A stretch of 15,256 bases of DNA, from positions 1 through 15,256 of the forward strand of contig JAJYLM010000040.1 of the NCBI GenBank assembly GCA_021787655.1, written 5' to 3'. The position numbers and the translations under genes are program-made. Positions 1-6,686 of this stretch are shown in pieces. The notes under the pieces were generated by a model, which was not told where the DNA came from, searched no databases, and saw nothing but the letters and a program-made list of their open reading frames with translations. Each line of letters begins with the position of its first letter. Within the stretch, counting starts at the first letter, position 1. Source of the stretch: a bacterium (lineage in GTDB: Bacteria; JAMCPX01).

Positions 1-2
1 TG

Positions 3-1259
3 CGCGAGATATCGGGCCTCAAGACCGCATTCGAGTCCATCAACTCTGCCATAACATCGATAGAGACGATCGCGAATACCATGGAAGGCGTCGTCACCCA
101 GTATTCCGATCTCACCTCGGCGCTGAACCAGTTCACGAGTTCCATCGGAGAGGTCGACAATTCCACGGAACGGCTGACCGTCTCCATCGGGGATATATCC
201 ATATCCATAGAAGAGATCGTCAGCTCGATCAAAGAGGTGACGAACAACCTCGGCGAACTTTCGAAATATATCGAAGAGTCGAGCTCGTCCGTCCACGAGA
301 TACGATCATCGACGAAAGAGATCAGCGAGAATGCCATCAACAACTCGAAGCTCGCCGAGGTCGTGGTCAACGAATCGCTGGACGGCCTGAAATCAGCGGA
401 CATCACGATTGAAGGTATCGGCAGGATCAAGCAGACGACCGACGATATCGTCAATTCGATCAACCTGCTGGTCAGAAGTTCGAACCAGATCGCAGAGGTC
501 CTGGACAGCATCAATCAGATTGCGGATAAAACGAACCTCCTCGCATTGAATGCGGCAATCATCGCCAACCAGGCCGGTGAACACGGCAAAGGGTTCGTCG
601 TCGTAGCGCAGGAGATCAACGAACTGGCTGAGAGGACGAGGATATCGACGACCGAGATCGACCGGATCGTCAAAAGCATCAATGCCGAGATGCAGAAGGC
701 AAAACTCGCCGCCGACAGCGGTATGAAGGCCGTGGAAGAGGGTATCAGCCTTACCCGGACGACACACAAGAAGCTTTCCGTTATCAACGAGAGTACCAAA
801 AACGCCCGTTCCGTGACCATGTCCATCGAGAAAATGATCAAAGAGCAGACCATAACGATGAACACCATAGCAGAGGCACAGGAGATGATATCGAAGGTAT
901 CGAAACAGATTCTGACTGCCATGAACGATCAGGTGAGCGGTACGTCGCAGATCAGCCAGACCGTCGACGGCATCAAAGATTTGACGAACAAGCTCCATGT
1001 TGCGACGTCCGAACAAACGAAGAGTATCCAGCTCATTGCGAAGAACGCCGAATCCACGATGCACGCCATAACGAACGTCAATCAGACGCTCGGTGTCCAG
1101 AAGCGGGAAAACAAGACGGCTGTGGACACCATTGACAACAGTTTGAAGAACATCGAGGAGAACGTGACGACCATCAGACAGACCGAGAACCTGCTCGTAA
1201 AATTGAAGGAAGCACTCGCCTATTTGCGGGACAGCGTCGAATGGTTCAAAATGGAATAA
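3..1259 (+). CDS. Methyl-accepting chemotaxis protein, C-terminal signalling domain (5' end outside window)
   Basis: The reading frame is open from the left edge (codon at 3-5) to TAA at 1257-1259, giving 418 visible residues; the true start, membrane anchor and sensor lie upstream. The visible protein is almost entirely Ser/Thr/Ile/Glu-rich coiled coil, with the receptor hairpin tip at about 520-620 (KTNLLALNAA, then AGEHGKGFVVVA and ELAERT). This domain normally forms trimers of dimers that hold CheW and control the CheA kinase at the inner face of the membrane. No HAMP domain or transmembrane helix is visible. Two residues nearly invariant in classical receptors differ: in the usual NAAIEAARAGE the Glu is Ile (561-563) and the Arg is Gln (570-572). 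The C-terminal arm after the tip is about 226 residues, long for the family, and there is no NWETF-like CheR/CheB tether. The ATG at 79-81 codon region is internal, not the start. Family assignment is very secure; the input signal is unknown. Confidence 0.95.
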   Translation, partial: REISGLKTAFESINSAITSIETIANTMEGVVTQYSDLTSALNQFTSSIGEVDNSTERLTVSIGDISISIEEIVSSIKEVTNNLGELSKYIEESSSSVHEIRSSTKEISENAINNSKLAEVVVNESLDGLKSADITIEGIGRIKQTTDDIVNSINLLVRSSNQIAEVLDSINQIADKTNLLALNAAIIANQAGEHGKGFVVVAQEINELAERTRISTTEIDRIVKSINAEMQKAKLAADSGMKAVEEGISLTRTTHKKLSVINESTKNARSVTMSIEKMIKEQTITMNTIAEAQEMISKVSKQILTAMNDQVSGTSQISQTVDGIKDLTNKLHVATSEQTKSIQLIAKNAESTMHAITNVNQTLGVQKRENKTAVDTIDNSLKNIEENVTTIRQTENLLVKLKEALAYLRDSVEWFKME

Positions 1260-1278
1260 TGCACAGCTCAATCAATGA

Positions 1279-1305
1279 TTGACTTCTCTGTTTTCATGCT
1301 TTAAG
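1279..1305 (+). promoter_or_regulatory. Candidate sigma-70 promoter for the first pal gene
   Basis: TTGACT at 1279-1284 resembles the -35 box. A TG at 1297-1298 one base before TTTAAG (1300-1305) resembles an extended -10, with a 15-bp spacer. It lies in the 68-bp gap after the chemoreceptor gene, where a new transcript is expected. The -10 matches only 4 of 6 positions and the spacer is short, so this is a weak call. Confidence 0.3.
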
Positions 1306-1309
1306 TATT

Positions 1310-1324
1310 AAAAAAAAAGGAGGT
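1310..1324 (+). promoter_or_regulatory. Very strong ribosome binding site of the first pal
   Basis: A run of nine A (1310-1318) runs into AAGGAGGT (1317-1324), a full-length complement of the usual 16S rRNA 3' end, 3 bases before the ATG at 1328. It is the best Shine-Dalgarno in the window and fixes the start of the gene. It suggests high translation, as expected for an abundant peptidoglycan-associated lipoprotein. Confidence 0.85.
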
Positions 1325-1327
1325 ACC

Positions 1328-1858
1328 ATGAAGAAATTAACAGTGATTGCAGGTCTACTCGCTATCGCCGGTTTTACGGTAGCGGGTTGTGCAAACAAGG
1401 AAACAGTAAAACCGGAACAAAATTCACCGGCGGCACAGACGACACAGGCGCAGCCTTCGCAGCAGGCACCGGCGGTAGCCGCACAGGCGCAGCAGACTGC
1501 AGAGAAGACGATTGCGGAGATTCAAAAGGAACTTTTGATGATCCACTTCGATTTTAATAAATATAATATCAGGCCTGATGCAAAGACTGTCCTTGAAGGT
1601 GATGCCAAGGTTTTGAACGAGAATCCGAATGTCAAAGTCAAGGTAGCGGGCTATTGCGACGACAGAGGCTCGGTTGAGTACAACCTTGCACTCGGCGAGA
1701 AGAGGGCGCAGGCAGCAAAGGACTATCTGGTAACGCTCGGCGTTTCGGGCGACCGTTTGTCCACCATCAGCTACGGTAAATCAGACCCCATCGACGCTCA
1801 GAACAACGAAAAGGCGTGGGCCATGAACAGAAGGGCGGAGCTCCATATAGCGCAGTAA
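1328..1858 (+). CDS. pal: Peptidoglycan-associated lipoprotein (Pal), canonical length
   Basis: The 176-residue product begins with a lipoprotein signal peptide whose lipobox TVAGC places the lipidated Cys at residue 21. A Gln/Ala/Pro-rich linker (about 30-58) follows, then an OmpA-like peptidoglycan-binding domain (about 70-174) with MIHFDFN, CDDRGSVEYNLALGEKRA and MNRRAEL. D111 and R126 sit where the diaminopimelate-binding Asp and Arg of this fold occur. Mature protein would be anchored in the outer membrane inner leaflet, holding the cell wall and contacting TolB/TolA. Length is close to E. coli Pal. Compared with the second pal at 5127, the usual EGHCDERG is AGYCDDRG here, a small departure next to the binding site. 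It has its own strong ribosome site and is followed by a terminator, so it can be expressed apart from tolQ. It could be a general OmpA-type lipoprotein rather than the TolB partner; which of the two is the functional Pal cannot be read from sequence alone. Confidence 0.9.
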   Translation: MKKLTVIAGLLAIAGFTVAGCANKETVKPEQNSPAAQTTQAQPSQQAPAVAAQAQQTAEKTIAEIQKELLMIHFDFNKYNIRPDAKTVLEGDAKVLNENPNVKVKVAGYCDDRGSVEYNLALGEKRAQAAKDYLVTLGVSGDRLSTISYGKSDPIDAQNNEKAWAMNRRAELHIAQ

Positions 1859-1883
1859 AGCAGAATGGCAGAAGTCATCACAC

Positions 1884-1913
1884 TATCCCCGGCTGCATGC
1901 CGGGGATATTTTT
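1884..1913 (+). terminator. Rho-independent terminator between pal and tolQ
   Basis: A perfect 10-bp stem, TATCCCCGGC (1884-1893) and GCCGGGGATA (1899-1908), closes a 5-base loop TGCAT and is followed by TTTTT (1909-1913). It begins 26 bases after the pal stop and ends 20 bases before the tolQ ATG. That leaves no room for a complete promoter between it and tolQ, so it probably acts as a partial terminator setting pal above tol expression. Confidence 0.88.
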
Positions 1914-1933
1914 AGAAGAGGACATACAAAACC

Positions 1934-2668
1934 ATGAACAATCTAATCGCTATCGTCAGGCTTGCTGTTATCGGGCAGGGAAGCACGGGATCAATCGGCT
2001 CTATGGTGATTGCAGCGGGACCTGTGGCAAAGGCTGTTCTCATCATCCTGCTCATCATGTCTATTTTCAGTTGGGCTATCATTGTCTTCAAGTATATTTC
2101 GTATAAGAAAATTTCCCGGGCAGCGGATGAGTTTATGGATGCGTTTATCGGCGGTAAGACCCTGAACGAAGCGTATGAAGAAACCAGGTCGAAACCGGCT
2201 TCCTACCTGAAATCCATCTTCGATGTCGGATATAAGACAGCGATGCGGAAGAAGGGTGCAAAGGCGGATGTGGAGGAAACGTCACCCGTGAGTCTCGACA
2301 TTATCGAACGGGCGATGCGGAAGGTGACCCTGGTCGAGGTCAACAAACTTGAAGACCTTCTTTCGTTCCTCGCATCAACGGGCAGTGCCTCGCCGTTCAT
2401 CGGACTGTTTGGAACGGTGTGGGGCATCATGGCAGCATTCAGGAGCATCGGCATCACGGAATCCGCCAGCCTCGCGATCGTGGCTCCGGGTATCTCCGAA
2501 GCGCTGATCACCACGGCAATGGGTCTGTTTGCCGCTATCCCGGCAGTTCTTGCGTATAACTATTTTCAGAGAAGAATCAAGGTCTTCATGGACGACATGG
2601 ATGCTTTTATCATAGAAATGCTCAATATGTTCGAAAGGTATATCCGGACGAATGGCATTCAGCAGTAA
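1934..2668 (+). CDS. tolQ: TolQ, proton-channel subunit of the Tol-Pal system
   Basis: The 244-residue product belongs to the MotA/TolQ/ExbB family. Three membrane helices are visible at about 32-54, 144-170 and 187-210, separated by a cytoplasmic loop (55-140), the standard TolQ topology. Signature stretches are STGSASPFIGLFGTVWGIM (T161) and EALITTAMGLFAAIPA (T194), where conserved Thr residues line the proton path. TolQ forms the pentamer around the TolR dimer in the inner membrane and uses the proton motive force to energise TolA during envelope constriction. TolQ rather than ExbB is chosen because tolR, tolA, tolB and pal follow. The start lacks a strong Shine-Dalgarno (AGAAGAGG ends 12 bases upstream). 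It overlaps tolR by 17 bp, so the two are translationally coupled. Confidence 0.95.
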   Translation: MNNLIAIVRLAVIGQGSTGSIGSMVIAAGPVAKAVLIILLIMSIFSWAIIVFKYISYKKISRAADEFMDAFIGGKTLNEAYEETRSKPASYLKSIFDVGYKTAMRKKGAKADVEETSPVSLDIIERAMRKVTLVEVNKLEDLLSFLASTGSASPFIGLFGTVWGIMAAFRSIGITESASLAIVAPGISEALITTAMGLFAAIPAVLAYNYFQRRIKVFMDDMDAFIIEMLNMFERYIRTNGIQQ

Positions 2669-3062
2669 CAATAAACAATCGTTTTCCGAGATCAACGTAA
2701 CACCGCTCGTGGATGTTATGCTGGTGCTCCTCATAATTTTTATGGTCACCGCTCCCATGATGCAGCAGGGAATAAAGGTCGCCCTGCCGCAGGCACGTGC
2801 TCAGAGTCTCAAGTCTGAGGAAGAAAAGCTCATGATAACCATTACAAAAGATCAAAAGATTTATATCAATAAGAATCCGTACACCATCGATGAACTCGGT
2901 TCGACATTAAAGGCTCTCCATGCATACAATAAAAACAAACAGGTGTTCTTAAAAGCGGATAAGGACGTTCCGTATGGGTTCGTTGTAAGGGTTATGTCAG
3001 AGATCAAAGCGGCCGGTATTCAGGAGCTTGGCATGGTGACAGAACCTTTGCACGCACGATGA
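2652..3062 (+). CDS. tolR: TolR, ExbD-family proton-translocating subunit
   Basis: The 136-residue product is an ExbD/TolR protein. A short cytoplasmic N-terminus is followed by one membrane helix (about 20-37) in the family signature INVTPLVDVMLVLLIIFMV. D21 at the start of that helix corresponds to the protonatable Asp required for energy coupling. The remainder (about 45-135) is the periplasmic domain that in E. coli TolR dimerises and binds peptidoglycan. Its ATG lies inside tolQ (17-bp overlap) and its stop overlaps the next start in ATGA. Length is normal. With TolQ it forms the motor that drives TolA. Confidence 0.95.
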   Translation: MAFSSNNKQSFSEINVTPLVDVMLVLLIIFMVTAPMMQQGIKVALPQARAQSLKSEEEKLMITITKDQKIYINKNPYTIDELGSTLKALHAYNKNKQVFLKADKDVPYGFVVRVMSEIKAAGIQELGMVTEPLHAR

Positions 3063-3802
3063 AGGATGAGTCCGTTCACCAGCGCGCTGTTTTCACGAAG
3101 ACCGTAGCATTCTCGGCAGGTGTCCATGTCCTGTTCCTCGTCGTCCTTCTGTATGGGAACCTTATCCCTTCGAAATCGATAGACTACAATCCCGTCTATA
3201 CGGTCAATCTCGTATCATCCCCGGTACAGTCCGCAGGCCAGGGGCAGGCCCCGGGTGCGCTCCGTCCTGTCCGGCAGGCACCGCAGCAGTCTGTTCCGCA
3301 GCAAAAAGCACCGCGCATGATACTGCCGGTCGAATCGACTGCACCGTCCACAAAGGAACTCCTCTCGGCAATACGGCACGTCAACCGCGAGGTGCGGCAC
3401 GAGCAGATGATCAACGCGATCAAGGAAGCCATTCAAAGCGGGGCCGCCGCTCATCAAAACGGCAGTCAGACCGCGGGCAATGAGGGAGGAGGAACACCGT
3501 CGGGACCGGCCGCACAGCAGTACTATGCACTGGTCTGGCAGAAGATCCACGATGCCTGGCTCGTTCCCCCGAGCATGGCGGCATCGAGCTACGGGTACGA
3601 AACCGTGATCAACATAACCCTGCACAGGGACGGTACGATCACGGATATGAGCGTGGAAAAAAGTTCCGGAAATATTTATTTTGATCAGACAGCCATTCGT
3701 GCTATAAAAAGGTCGTCTCCTCTGGCACCTTTTCCTCCGAGCTGGCTCCAACAAAGTATAGAAATAGGAATAAAATTTAGCTGTAAGGAAGGATGTAAAT
3801 GA
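3059..3802 (+). CDS. tolA: TolA/TonB-type energy transducer, short form
   Basis: The 247-residue product has a cytoplasmic N-terminus, one membrane helix (about 14-35), a Pro/Gln-rich stretch (about 55-90), a short helix-forming stretch (about 96-128), a Gly-rich linker and a TonB/TolA C-terminal domain (about 155-242). The last begins YYALVWQKIHDAW and contains GTITDMSVEKSSGN and FDQTAIRAIK, typical of that fold. It would span the periplasm and pull on Pal/TolB when energised by TolQR. E. coli TolA is about 421 residues because of a long central helical domain; here this region is mostly missing. Two Cys (242 and 246) sit at the extreme C-terminus. The start overlaps the tolR stop by ATGA and the stop overlaps tolB the same way. 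Sequence alone does not separate TolA from TonB; position between tolR and tolB decides for TolA. Confidence 0.88.
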   Translation: MKDESVHQRAVFTKTVAFSAGVHVLFLVVLLYGNLIPSKSIDYNPVYTVNLVSSPVQSAGQGQAPGALRPVRQAPQQSVPQQKAPRMILPVESTAPSTKELLSAIRHVNREVRHEQMINAIKEAIQSGAAAHQNGSQTAGNEGGGTPSGPAAQQYYALVWQKIHDAWLVPPSMAASSYGYETVINITLHRDGTITDMSVEKSSGNIYFDQTAIRAIKRSSPLAPFPPSWLQQSIEIGIKFSCKEGCK

Positions 3803-5118
3803 AAAAAAGCATACTGACGGCTGCAGCAATCATTGCGTCACTGTTCATCCTGCGGAACGCAGCCGCGATGATGTACATCGATATCAATGCTCCGACCATA
3901 ACCCGGCTGCCCATCGCCGTGACCATGCCGGTCGCAGGACCGGGCTCGAACCTGAACGACGTCGAACTCCTCTCCACGGTCATATCAAATGCGCTGGATG
4001 CGTCCGGATATTTTGCAGTCATGAACCCCAGCATGTTCATCGAGAAAAAGGCCGGGCTGCTGATGGGACAATTCAACCTCAGCGACTGGACGGACATCGG
4101 GGCCGAGGGGCTGGTCAAGATGGCGTATAACGTCCAGGGCCGGAATGCCGTCGTGCAGATGTACCTCTACGACGTCGTGCAGGGCAAATCCCTTCTGTCG
4201 AAACAGTATACCGGCAGTATCGGTGACGTGCGGTACATCGGGAACAGCATTGCCAACGATATCATCGATGCATTTACCGGACACCCCGGTCTCGCCGGTT
4301 CCAAGATAGCGTTTGTGTCGAAGAGGACTGGCACCGAGGAGATCGACACCATGGACCTCGACGGCAGCAATATGGTCCAGCTGACCTACAACAAGACCAT
4401 CAACATCTCGCCGGTGTGGTCGCCGGACGGGAGCAGGCTCCTGTTTACATCGTACATGCACCAGAACCCCGATCTGTACATGTTCAATCTTCTCAACGGC
4501 ATCCTGACCACTGTTTCGCACCGGCACGGATTGAACATCAGTCCGAGTTTTTCTCCGGACGGCAGCGAGATAGCCGTTTCGCTCAGTTTCCGGGGGAGCC
4601 CGGAGATCTACCTGATAGACCCCAGGGGCAGGATCATCAGGCAGCTCACGAACACCTCCGGCATCAATGTTTCTCCGAGTTTCTCGCCGGACGGTAAAAA
4701 GTTGGCCTTTGTGTCAAACCGGGCAGGCGGTCCCCAGATTTATACGATGAACGCCGACGGCTCGGACGTGCAGCGTATCACGTTCACCGGCGATTATAAC
4801 GCATCCTGTTCATGGTCCCCGAACGGCAAGCGGATCGTCTTTTCGGGATTGTCCAAGGGCGGTACGTACGACATCTACACCATGGCGCCGGACGGCTCGG
4901 AACTTGTCCGGCTGACCGAGGACCAGGGTGACAATACGAGCCCCCGGTGGTCTCCGGACGGGTATTACATCATCTTTGTGTCGTCCCGGGACGGCCATCA
5001 TCAGTTGTATGTTATGAACGCAAACGGTAGCAACCAGCACAGGATCATAGCGACGGACTATAATATGAGTTCTCCGAGCTGGTCGAGCAGGATTAATTTC
5101 AAGATAACCATAAAATGA
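3799..5118 (+). CDS. tolB: TolB, periplasmic beta-propeller protein of Tol-Pal
   Basis: The 439-residue product starts with a Sec signal peptide (Lys-Lys, hydrophobic core, AAA at about 21-23). An N-terminal alpha/beta domain (about 25-165) binds TolA in known systems, and a six-bladed propeller follows (about 168-435). Blade motifs recur at 40-44-residue spacing: SPVWSPDGSRLLF, SPSFSPDGSEIAV, SPSFSPDGKKLAF, SCSWSPNGKRIVF, SPRWSPDGYYIIF and a final SPSWSS. These are WD40-like PD40 repeats. TolB shuttles between Pal and the outer-membrane/TolA side. Length is close to E. coli TolB (about 430). AAGGAAGG at 3785-3792 is a good ribosome site and the start overlaps the tolA stop (ATGA). The second pal follows 8 bp after its stop, the usual tolB-pal order. 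Confidence 0.96.
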   Translation: MKKSILTAAAIIASLFILRNAAAMMYIDINAPTITRLPIAVTMPVAGPGSNLNDVELLSTVISNALDASGYFAVMNPSMFIEKKAGLLMGQFNLSDWTDIGAEGLVKMAYNVQGRNAVVQMYLYDVVQGKSLLSKQYTGSIGDVRYIGNSIANDIIDAFTGHPGLAGSKIAFVSKRTGTEEIDTMDLDGSNMVQLTYNKTINISPVWSPDGSRLLFTSYMHQNPDLYMFNLLNGILTTVSHRHGLNISPSFSPDGSEIAVSLSFRGSPEIYLIDPRGRIIRQLTNTSGINVSPSFSPDGKKLAFVSNRAGGPQIYTMNADGSDVQRITFTGDYNASCSWSPNGKRIVFSGLSKGGTYDIYTMAPDGSELVRLTEDQGDNTSPRWSPDGYYIIFVSSRDGHHQLYVMNANGSNQHRIIATDYNMSSPSWSSRINFKITIK

Positions 5119-5126
5119 GGTGAACG

Positions 5127-5867
5127 ATGAAAAAGGTAGTGGCAGGTGCGGCTTTTATCGTTATGATCATGCTTGCGGGGTGTGCTCAGCCTCCCCTCAA
5201 GGATATCGCGGACGCGAAAGCAGCACTCGAATCGGCAAAGATAGCGGGTGCGCAGACGTACGCTCCGCAGGAATACTCATCGGCGAAAGGGTACATCGGC
5301 AAGGCCGAATCGTACGTCGGAACGCGGCAGTACAAGGAGGCAAAGGTCGATGCACTGACCGGCAAGCAGCTTGCTGACACGGCGCGGCAGATAGCACTCG
5401 GCAGGAACACGGGGAGCGCGGGCACGGGCAGCGCCGTCGGGGGCGAATCTCCGTCGTCGTCGGTCGGCGCCGTCGGTATCCAGGAGAGCTCGATCGTGGG
5501 CAAGGGCTCGCTCGGGCAGGGGATCCTTATCAAACAGCTGAAGATGATACACTTTGACTTTGACGACTATGCCCTCTCGAATGAGGCACAGCAGATCCTG
5601 ATGGAGAACGCACAGTGGCTGACCGCAAACCCGGCTGTTGATATCCAGATAGAAGGTCATTGCGACGAGCGGGGGTCAGAGGAGTATAACCTTGCCCTGG
5701 GCGAAAAGCGGGCGATAGCTGCACGGGATTATCTGCTACAGCTTGGCGTGAAGAAGGAGAGGATGTCCGTCATAAGCTACGGAAAGGAACGGCCGCTCAA
5801 CCCTGCTCATAACGAACAGGCATGGGCCGAAAACAGACGGGACGAATTCGTCGTCATAACGAGGTAA
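5127..5867 (+). CDS. pal: Pal-type lipoprotein with an extra N-terminal DUF4398-like helical domain
   Basis: The 246-residue product has a lipoprotein signal peptide with lipobox MLAGC (lipidated C19). Residues about 25-95 form an Ala-rich helical pair with the pattern ALESAKIAGAQTYAPQEY then AKGYIGKAESYV, which I recognise as DUF4398-like. A Gly/Ser linker follows (about 92-128), then an OmpA/Pal domain (about 138-244) with MIHFDFDDY, EGHCDERGSEEYNLALGEKRA and NRRDEFVV. D180 and R195 match the peptidoglycan-binding pair. The position right after tolB is that of classical pal, and its EGHCDERG motif is closer to typical Pal than that of the copy at 1328, yet it is about 70 residues longer. 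The extra domain may add reach or a second contact in the periplasm (inference). TGAGGTGA overlapping the tolB stop provides the ribosome site. Confidence 0.9.
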   Translation: MKKVVAGAAFIVMIMLAGCAQPPLKDIADAKAALESAKIAGAQTYAPQEYSSAKGYIGKAESYVGTRQYKEAKVDALTGKQLADTARQIALGRNTGSAGTGSAVGGESPSSSVGAVGIQESSIVGKGSLGQGILIKQLKMIHFDFDDYALSNEAQQILMENAQWLTANPAVDIQIEGHCDERGSEEYNLALGEKRAIAARDYLLQLGVKKERMSVISYGKERPLNPAHNEQAWAENRRDEFVVITR

Positions 5868-5870
5868 TCT

Positions 5871-6686
5871 ATGAAAAGGATTGTCCGTATAGGCTGCTGC
5901 GTGCTTCTCAGTATTATGGTTTCCGGCTGTATCAGGACGAGCGAGGATATACGTCTTGATAAAGAAATGAGCGACCTCCAGACCAAGGTCGACATGAACA
6001 ACGAGCAGATCAACGCAAAGCTCGACACCGAGATCCAGAGCATCCGGAACAGCCAGGTCGACATGCTCTCGAAGCTCGGGAGCAACGGCGACGATATCAA
6101 GGACCTCAGGAACAGGGTGGATATCCTCCAGCACAGGCTGAATAATCTCAGACAGGACCTCGATCTCTTCACCACGACCGGCGGGACACTGAATACGAGT
6201 ATCGAACAGCGGCTGTCGGCACTGGAAACGTCCATGACCGCTGTCGAAGCATGGATGAGCTTTACCAGCGCCTACGGCAAGAAGACAGCGTACCACCACA
6301 CGGAAACGTCTGTCAGGCCGCATCCCCTGAACCTCGATGATGCCGTGGCACTGTTCCGCAGCAAAAAATATGATCAGGCAAAGCCGGTGTTTGAACGGTA
6401 CGCGAAAAACGGCACGGTCCAGCAAAAGACGCGGTCGGTCTTTTACCTCGGTGAAACAGCATACCGGGAAAAAGATTATAAAACGGCCATCGCCAATTAC
6501 GGTATCATCGTCGAGAAGTACCCGGACAGTAATTTGATAACGAGCGCGTATTTTATGATTGGAAAGAGTTTTGTAAAGCTGGGCGATAAGAAGAAGGCCC
6601 GGCTGTTTTTTGACGAGCTCATATCCCGGTATCCGAAGGATAAGCTGAGCAAGGATGCTGCGCAGGAACTGAAGAAGTTAAAATGA
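5871..6686 (+). CDS. cpoB: CpoB/YbgF, Tol-Pal coordinator, lipoprotein form
   Basis: The 271-residue product has a lipoprotein signal peptide (IMVSGC, lipidated C20). A long coiled coil follows (about 28-130, with heptads such as IRLDKEMSDLQTKV and DLRNRVDILQHRLNNL), then a spacer and three TPR-like helical repeats (about 153-270). The TPR signs are AVALFRSKKYDQAKPVFERY, YLGETAYREKDYKTAIANY and GKSFVKLGDKKKARLFFDEL. This is the YbgF/CpoB plan: the coiled coil trimerises and the TPR binds TolA, linking constriction to peptidoglycan synthesis (known in E. coli). E. coli CpoB is a soluble periplasmic protein; here lipidation would anchor it to a membrane. It starts 3 bp after the pal stop with GAGGT inside the end of pal, and its stop overlaps tsaD (ATGA). 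Confidence 0.9.
   Translation: MKRIVRIGCCVLLSIMVSGCIRTSEDIRLDKEMSDLQTKVDMNNEQINAKLDTEIQSIRNSQVDMLSKLGSNGDDIKDLRNRVDILQHRLNNLRQDLDLFTTTGGTLNTSIEQRLSALETSMTAVEAWMSFTSAYGKKTAYHHTETSVRPHPLNLDDAVALFRSKKYDQAKPVFERYAKNGTVQQKTRSVFYLGETAYREKDYKTAIANYGIIVEKYPDSNLITSAYFMIGKSFVKLGDKKKARLFFDELISRYPKDKLSKDAAQELKKLK

Noticed and set aside
393..1271. Long minus-strand open frame (292 codons) opposite the chemoreceptor gene
   Set aside because: It mirrors the codon structure of a strong family member on the other strand, has no recognisable domain, and its composition (His/Asp/Leu/Val-rich, reverse of coiled-coil codons) is typical of an antisense shadow.
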